NCBI GenBank assembly: GCA_963920575.1
Contig: OY986973.1
Location: forward strand, 21,867,851-21,931,850
DNA from: Narthecium ossifragum
Lineage: Eukaryota; Streptophyta; Magnoliopsida; Dioscoreales; Nartheciaceae
Reading direction: 5' to 3'
DNA: 64,000 nt
Part shown: positions 58,093 to 64,000 of the stretch, in pieces
Layout: each line of letters opens with the position of its first letter
Position numbering within the stretch: the stretch's first letter is position 1
Position numbers and translations under genes: made by a program
The notes under the pieces: model-generated
The model's input: the letters and a program-made list of their open reading frames with translations, nothing else
What the model was told of the DNA's origin: nothing
The model's database searches: none

Positions 58093-58929
58093 GAAACACC
58101 GTCTCCAAATTTTAAACCTTGTTTTGAACAACAATATCCTTCACAAGCATCCTCTAACCCAACTATGGACACAATCATGAGTACACTTGCCAACAAGAAT
58201 GCTAGTATGAATAACATCAATGCTAAGATGGAAAAAATTGGAAGAGATGTTAACTCTAATGATCAATCAATTAAGAAAATAGAGACACAACTAGAACAAC
58301 TAGCCCGCATGGTTGATTCATATTATCAGAATGAGGGCTATGAAAATAATTATGTTTCGGCTATTTGTAATGACAATGTTTGTGATGCTTATGTTTCTAA
58401 TGAGAATGATTCATGCCATTTTGAGATGTGTTCTAAAACTTTGCCGAATTATACAACTATTGACAATATTTTGCAGGCCCTTGAAAATAATATTCTTGAA
58501 TGCATACCTAATGAAACTGGACCTTATATGTATTTTGATCATGCTTTAGAAGCTAATTTTTTTAGTGATGATGAGAATTGTTGTGATGAATTGCCAGTTT
58601 TAGATGATGTGTTGAATGACGGTGTAGTGCCTATTTGCATGGATGGTAATGGGGTTAAGATCTTTAGTGAGATTCCTTGTCATAAACCTCAAATTGCGCC
58701 TCTATATTCTGCACTATTCACATTAGTTGAACGTTGTGAGGGGAAGAAGCCTAACATGAGTGAAGACCATGTTAATTTTTATCATCCCTTCATCAAAAAT
58801 CGTATCAAATCTTCTCGTCATGTGCACACTTTATTTGCGATGGGTATTCCTATTTTCTTGATGAAGCATGTCTGCATACCTTCACCATGATTCGGGCCAT
58901 GTATTTCTTCACATGGAACCATCGGCCGC

Positions 58930-59000
58930 CTAAATCTTGTTTCGGGAGCGTCTAGCGAAAGACGTCAAATTACGCGCTTCCTGGGAGGTAACCCAGTTTT
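58930..59000 (+). other. Conserved block before the 3' end of Ty3 elements
   Basis: GTCTAGCGAAAGACGTCAAA followed by GCGCTTCCTGGGAGGTAACCC matches the block that normally follows pol in Athila/Tat-type elements. Its counterpart occurs on the minus strand near 63345-63310. Here it follows directly on the single ORF, showing that pol is absent rather than displaced. Confidence 0.7.
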
Positions 59001-59139
59001 TATTAGTTTTTCGAATTTTATTTAATTGTTAGGAATTTTCCCTGATTTTTTTTAGAATTTTTCCACTTTTCCATTTTTTTTTTCAAATTTTCGCCAATTT
59101 TCTTTTGGACTTTTCTCTCTCCTCCCCCACTGTTTCTCG

Positions 59140-60339
59140 TAGGGGTGGCAATTCGGGTTCACGGGTCGGGTTCGGGTCGGGTCATACACTGACCCGTTTA
59201 ACAAAACACCCAACCCGTTTAATAAACGGGTCAGGTTTATCAACCCAAACCCGACCCATTTATAAACGGGTCAACCCGACCCGACCCGCCTAACCCGTTT
59301 ATTAAATGGGTCGGGCCGGGTCAGGTCAGATCTACCCGTTTAACAACAATTAAACATATCAAATTACAACTAATTACAATCTGATTAAAATACATCATCA
59401 ATAGTTACAGGTTACAACCATACAAGCAATCATATCAAATTACAATTAAATTACAACTAATTACAATTAAATTACAACTAATTACAATTAAATTACAACT
59501 AATTACAATTAAATTACAACTAATTACAATTAAATTACAACTAATTACAAACTGGCCGGGAAATAGCCGGATCAGGTCGAAAACAGCCGGAACTGGCCGG
59601 ATCTGGCCGGAAACAGCCGGATCTGGCCGGGAAACAGCCAGATCTGGCCGGATCTGGTTGGGAAACAGCCAGATCTGGCCGGATCTGAGTCGTAGCAGCG
59701 AGGAAGCAGCCGGATCTGGCCGGGATGTAGCCGGATCTGGACGAATCTGGATGGCAGTGGAGCTTCGTGGTCGTGGTCGGCGCTGAGGTGACCTCGCGGA
59801 GGCCGTGGAGGACGGCGACGGGAAGGAGTGCCTTGGGGGGCGGAGGCCGTGGAGGACGGGAAGGAGTGGGGGCCGGAGGCGGAGGCCGTGGAGGACGGGA
59901 AGGAGTGGGGGCCGTGGAGGCGACGGGAAGGAGTGGGGGGCGTGGAGGAGGCCGTGGAGGCGACGGGAGGAGGCCGTGGAGGCGGCCGTGGAGGCGACGG
60001 GAAGGAGTGGGGGGCGGTCCGGGCGGAGGCGGAGGCCGTGGAGAGGGGGGGAGCAGAGAGGCAAGGGAGGAGGTGGAGAGGGTGAGAGCCTTAGTGGCTG
60101 GGTTAGGGAAGTGGGTAGGTGGCTGGGTAAGAGTAGTGACTGGGTTAGGTAAGTGGGTAGATGGCTGGGTAAGTAGTGGGTACGGGTTAACGGGTTGACC
60201 CGCCTAACCCGCGGGTCAACCCGACCCGACCCGTTTATAAACGGGTCGACCCGTTTATGACCCGAACCCGTTTATTCCAAACCCAAACCCGTTTATCTCG
60301 GGTCGGGTTCACGGGTCATGACCCAGATTGCCACCCCTA
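59140..60339. mobile_element. Non-autonomous hAT-like element, 1200 bp
   Basis: Ends TAGGGGTGGCAATTCGGG and CAGATTGCCACCCCTA extend into long inverted repeats of CGGGTC/CCCGTTTA words. Flanks GTTTCTCG (59132-59139) and GTTCCTCG (60340-60347) form an 8-bp duplication with one mismatch. The interior has three tandem arrays and no transposase. It is inserted in the 3' part of the pol-less Ty3-type element. Confidence 0.87.
59437..59550. repeat. 21-bp tandem repeat
   Basis: About five copies of the unit ATTACAATTAAATTACAACT (21 bp with its last A) lie within the hAT-like element. They are followed at 59560-59730 by CCGGATCTGG repeats and at 59790-60050 by GGCCGTGGAGG repeats. Confidence 0.93.
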
Positions 60340-61310
60340 GTTCCTCGTTGTCCCGGCTCCGCTCCGCTGCAGCTCCACCGGCTCGTCCCGAGCCGACGGC
60401 CGCCGCCACCATTATCCATCGTTCGGGCCTTGCCGTACTTCCAAATCACCACCAACACCTTCGCCAGCCTTCCCCCTATCCTCCCATGACCTTCTTTGCC
60501 ATCGATACCCTCTCCTCCGACGCCAGTGAGCTCCCCTGTTTTCTCCGCCACCGCTGATCTCCTCATCCATGGCCGCCCACCGCCATGTACCGCCTCCAGA
60601 AGCTTCCTTCCACCGCCACGACCCTTCCACCACCATCAAAACTCAACATTGCCTCCTGGATCACCGGCGTCCAGCCACAGCGATCTTCACCCCGCCGGCG
60701 AGCTTCAATCCAGCGTCTGGGAGCCCAATTCTTCAATCAGCCACCATAGGATAGTTAGTTGGCCCTCCACGATCCTTCCTCGATCCTTGCCAACCTTGAT
60801 TGATGTCCGGATCGCCGGAATCAATCTCCGGCAATCACCTCCGCCGCGGCGATCACCTCCGATCTGTCACTTATAGGCCCCCATTCTTCGATCAGACCAC
60901 CTTGGAGATATCCTTGGGCTTCCACGACTCCATCCCCACCAGTCCCGTCCTCCGGCAGCGACGTTTCACCGTCGATCTGCCGCCGGCATGTTTACAGCCG
61001 TCCGATTGCTCCCATATCACGTTCCAGTCCGGACCTGTGTCGAGGTTGATTTTTGCACTTACAATAGTAGTTGACTTTGCGATGGACGACTTGACGGCAT
61101 AGATTCGATATGGCTTTGCTAGGATTGCGCAGTCTTTGCACGACTTACCCCTCTACTTCCTCTCAAGAGACTATAACTCCTCCACTGGGGTAAACCCAGG
61201 GGTTTAAAGGCTTGCTGTACATGCTAAGTGCAATCGTGAGACCTACGAAAGTGGCTAGTTAGATTTATTGCTTTCTTTTTATCTTTTCTTTGCTCGAGGA
61301 CTAGCAAAGT
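60340..61310. other. Internal 3' region of the pol-less Ty3-type element
   Basis: GC-rich sequence with open but unrecognisable frames, possibly transduced host sequence (a run of CCGCC/TCCACC words, 60350-61060). It ends with TTTGCTCGAGGACTAGCAAA, a word seen just before the polypurine tract in Athila/Tat elements. Confidence 0.5.
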
Positions 61311-61323
61311 GTAAGTTGGGGGG
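61311..61323 (+). other. Polypurine tract of the pol-less Ty3-type element
   Basis: GTAAGTTGGGGGG directly precedes TGATG, the first bases expected of the 3' LTR, but the following sequence does not match the LTR at 54151. Confidence 0.7.
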
Positions 61324-63300
61324 TGATGCCGAAAAAGATTGCCATTCATCGTGGTTTTTGCTGGAAAGGCTGAATACGAAAAAGTAACCTTGATGATAAA
61401 AAGAAAAGTAGAATGTTGGAATCAAGGTTAGGCGTGAACAAACAAGTAATGGCGTGATGGCACCCATCTGTGCGTGCGATAGCAGATAGGCCCTGTAAAA
61501 TCATAGAAGGAATACCCTATGATTGCATTTATGGAAAGTACAGAATAATCATTAATATGGAGAAAAATTTGACAGCATTTCCTCTGTTTATTCAATAAGC
61601 ACACAAGGTGTACAAGCATTCATCACACACGGACAAAAAAAGTAAATTAGCCTAAGCGTCCACCTGCAAGACACACTAATCAATTATATTCATCCACAGA
61701 CACGTAGCTACAAACTAGCACAGTCAGCTCCCCGTACGCCCGGGGTACACCCCCCCATATCCAAAGGTTAATGTATTGATAATGTGACGCCAATACAAAA
61801 ATGAGTCAAGCAACCAACAAAAGCGTAGCAACACAGGCCAACACACGGCCACAGAATCGTTATCCGACGAAACGTGGCTGGACGAAGACATCGTGGGGTG
61901 CACCTGCAAACAGGATCGGTGGTAAGAGGCGATGGCAAACAGACAATGGGATAGAGACGAAACGATCCGTCTAGACATAGGACGATCGATCCGTCACAGA
62001 GTGCAGGAAGAACTCAACAGTAGGAAACAGAGGAAGGAAGAAGACGCAGTGAAACCCATGGAAGAGAAGGAAGGAAGACAAGGTGAAAAACACGAACACA
62101 AGGATGAGAAAAGAACAGAAACACAAGGATGGTGGACGCCGGCCATAGTGGCCGGCGGCATTGGTCAGAATCCATGGTGAAACCATGGGTTCCGCCGCGT
62201 AGACTCCCAATGAAAACGAAAGACTGCAGTATAGGGAAGAAGAGGATGACTGAGCGTCTTACCAAATGGACGAAGTACGCCGGAATCGGAGATGAAGTCG
62301 GAGAGGAAGAGGAAGAGCCGGAAGCAGAGGAGAGGTGTAGAGCAGAGCCGCGAAGTAGGACCACTATAAATAACCCAGTCGTTAGGAGCCCTATTTGGAG
62401 TAGGACTCCAGGCTGATAAGGATGGAAAGGCCGGTGAACGGTTATGATAACCATGTGAGTTTTAGCAGAGCGCGAGCAGGATCGATCGGACTTGATCGAT
62501 TGGATCGATCCGTCGCCACGTGGACGCATCGGGTGCACTCGGCTGATAACGTGAGTAAATAGGCCCGATCGATCTAACTCTTGTAGAAAGATCGATCCGA
62601 CGTATTCAACTAGACTCAATGGGGAGGACGGATAGAAGGATCGATCGGAAGGAACACAGTGAAAACACTACGTTCTGTCACCAATAAATAGAAAAGCAGG
62701 ATCGATCGGTCCTGATAGGAAGGATCGATCGCACGCTCTCAACCAGAATCTATTATTGAAGGAGCGATCGAAGGATCGATCGGAAGGTGACGTGCAAAAA
62801 ACATGACGTTCTGTCAAAATTAAATAGAAAAGCAGGATCGATCACGCTCCTATGACGCGATCGATCTAACTACCAAATGGATTAAAATTTAGACGGAGGG
62901 ATAGACCGATCGATCAAGTGTAGGGAAGAAAACACTACGTTCTGCCAAATTTAACTAGAAAAGTAGGATCGATCGCGCTCCTATGGCGTGAGCGATCTAA
63001 CAAAAACCCAGTGAGAAAAAAAACGCAAGTTACGAAGAAGGATCGATCCTACCAACGCTGGAGAATCGATCGGACTCAACGAAAAGTGAAAAAACGCAAA
63101 ACAAATCTGGGAATTAAGCCTCACACAATGTGAACAATCCGGACCTCTCCAGACCAACGCAATTCAAGAATTGACATCCCAAAATAACAATTGCCACGAC
63201 CATTCATTGACAGCGACGATAGCAGTATAGACAATCAAAAATTTGCAAATAAGTAGAAATTACGCAAGCATGCAAAGAAAACTTGAAAGAAAGGAACTAA
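61324..63300 (-). mobile_element. Probable 3' LTR/3' region of a minus-strand Ty3/gypsy element
   Basis: On the minus strand this lies downstream of the integrase. It has a GATCGATC cluster (63080-62470), then a TATA-like TTATTTATAG near 62370, a leader-like CT-rich stretch, and ends CTTTTTCGGCATCA at 61324. The order cluster, TATA, leader, TCA end is that of LTR B. The start of the LTR was not located. Internal frames (for example 62619-62014) have no recognisable similarity. Confidence 0.5.
62470..63080. repeat. GATCGATC word cluster at the right edge
   Basis: About 18 copies of GATCGATCGG, GATCGATCC or GATCGATCT spaced 15-60 bp apart, together with a repeated phrase AACACTACGTTCTGYCAA (three to four times, period about 110 bp). 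Confidence 0.9.
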
Positions 63301-63378
63301 GTAAAACACATTAACAATGGGTTGCCTCCCATCAAGCGCTTGGTTTAACGTCTCTAGCTCGACTCAATGACAATGCAA

Positions 63379-64000
63379 TCACGCAGGGATTGGTTCATGC
63401 AACCGTTGTGTGGCTTCTAAGGTAAGAGGATTTTCGAGGTAACGTTTTAACCGTTGGCCATTCACTTTGAAAGTAGAATCAGAGTTAGGATGATGGAGTT
63501 CAACAGTCCCATGAGGAAAAACTCGAGTAACTTCGAATGGACCAGTCCATCTAGATTTAAGTTTCCCCGGAAAAAGCCGTAATCTAGCATTAAATAACCA
63601 AACCCTATCACCCACATTGTAAGTCCTCTGAATAATGAACTTGTCATGATACGCTTTAGTTCGAGCCTTATAAATAAGAGAATTATCATAAGCTTCATTC
63701 CGTATTTGCTCCAACTCATTGAGTTGAGGCAAACGAGCACTCCAGCCTGTAGGTAACCAATTAACCGTTTTAATAGTTAACCATGCTTTATCCATGAGAT
63801 TCACTGGTAAATGACAATGCTTACCATAAACCAATCTATATGGTGACATCCCTATGGGTGTTTTGAAAGCCGTTCTATATGCCCATAAAGCTTCATTCAA
63901 GCGCATGGACCAATCTCTTCTATCTGAACGCACTACTTTCTCAAGAATGCGTTTGATTTCCCTATTAGACACCTCTACTTGCCCACTAGTTTGAGGATGA
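63379..64000 (-). pseudogene. Ty3/gypsy (Athila/Tat-type) integrase C-terminal part, cut by the window edge
   Basis: The minus-strand frame is open from the window end to a stop at 63379. It reads [51 protein letters not shown], then the C-terminal [20 protein letters not shown] and [14 protein letters not shown]. This is the end of the retrotransposon integrase. No stop or frameshift is seen in the 207 visible codons, so the element may be young. It is typed pseudogene only because it is partial and belongs to a transposon. A block like GCGCTTGATGGGAGGCAACC follows at about 63340. Confidence 0.93.

Larger units (their letters stand above)
55414..58890 (+). pseudogene. Single ORF of the pol-less Ty3-type element, split by a solo LTR
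   Basis: Two open segments, 55414-55628 and 58098-58890, are in the same frame once the solo LTR and one GAAAC duplication are discounted. They encode about 335 residues. The N-terminal part is Asn/Tyr/Pro-rich (MANFYMPPGAMSNDDLPFGY). The middle has a coiled-coil-like stretch (NDQSIKKIETQLEQLARMV) as in the gag C-terminal region of Athila/Tat elements. The rest is acidic, with no zinc knuckle, protease or polymerase. I do not recognise the C-terminal half. Before the LTR insertion it was apparently intact. Confidence 0.6.

Noticed and set aside
59435..60064. A 209-aa Pro/Arg-rich minus-strand frame
   Set aside because: It is composed of three tandem arrays inside a hAT-like element; the repeats keep the frame open by chance.
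54151..61323. A complete autonomous Ty3/gypsy element
   Set aside because: No protease, reverse transcriptase, RNase H or integrase is found between the LTR and the polypurine tract. The integrase at 63379 is on the opposite strand and belongs to another element.
62014..62619. A 201-aa minus-strand frame
   Set aside because: It overlaps a TATA-like box and CT-rich leader of a probable LTR and has no recognisable domain.
1..64000. tRNA, rRNA or small nucleolar RNA genes
   Set aside because: I looked for tRNA-like B-box words and saw only primer-binding matches (tRNA-Asp at 55028, tRNA-Met near 14254), which are retroelement features.

Overview
The window is nuclear DNA from a flowering plant. 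It has intron-rich genes with GT-AG introns, plant gene families (complex-glycan GnT-I, NAC factors, plant-type 2-oxoglutarate dehydrogenase E2) and a dense set of plant transposable elements. The species cannot be told from the sequence; a monocot or magnoliid is possible, but I have no decisive marker.

Three or four host loci are visible. (1) 1478-13000, minus strand: an apparently intact 18-exon N-acetylglucosaminyltransferase I gene (445 aa), with one AT-AC (U12-type) intron, one apparent GC-AG intron and several transposons in its introns. (2) 33.5-40 kb: two tandem intronless NAC-like transcription-factor genes, plus a third orphan copy of their 3' flank. The first carries three 136-residue repeats and the second only one. 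(3) 42324-46057, plus strand: an intact 13-exon gene for mitochondrial dihydrolipoamide succinyltransferase (442 aa). (4) 47.6-49.9 kb: a weakly supported multi-exon gene resembling plant-mobile-domain proteins, cut by an LTR.

The rest is layered mobile DNA. At 14.2-30.5 kb, four elements sit inside one another. A degraded endogenous pararetrovirus (minus strand) is split by a solo LTR (15489-29072), which is split by a second, unrelated solo LTR (16050-27123), which is split by a 9.5-kb CACTA transposon (17152-26663). The insertion duplications at each level can be read directly. A PIF/Harbinger relic lies at 30.5-31.8 kb.

From 49.9 to 64 kb are an LTR fragment, a Ty1-copia fragment, a second LTR fragment, and a pol-less Ty3-type element (LTR at 54151, tRNA-Asp primer site, one unusual ORF, polypurine tract at 61311). 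The ORF of that element is split in frame by another solo LTR (55629-58092), and the element also contains a hAT-like insertion. The right edge is the 3' part of a minus-strand Ty3/gypsy element that seems to have landed in the polypurine tract of its neighbour.

The least explained signal is the repeated occurrence of clustered palindromic GATCGATC/GGTCGACC-type words in or beside several LTRs of different families. No tRNA, rRNA, CRISPR or bacterial-type feature was seen.
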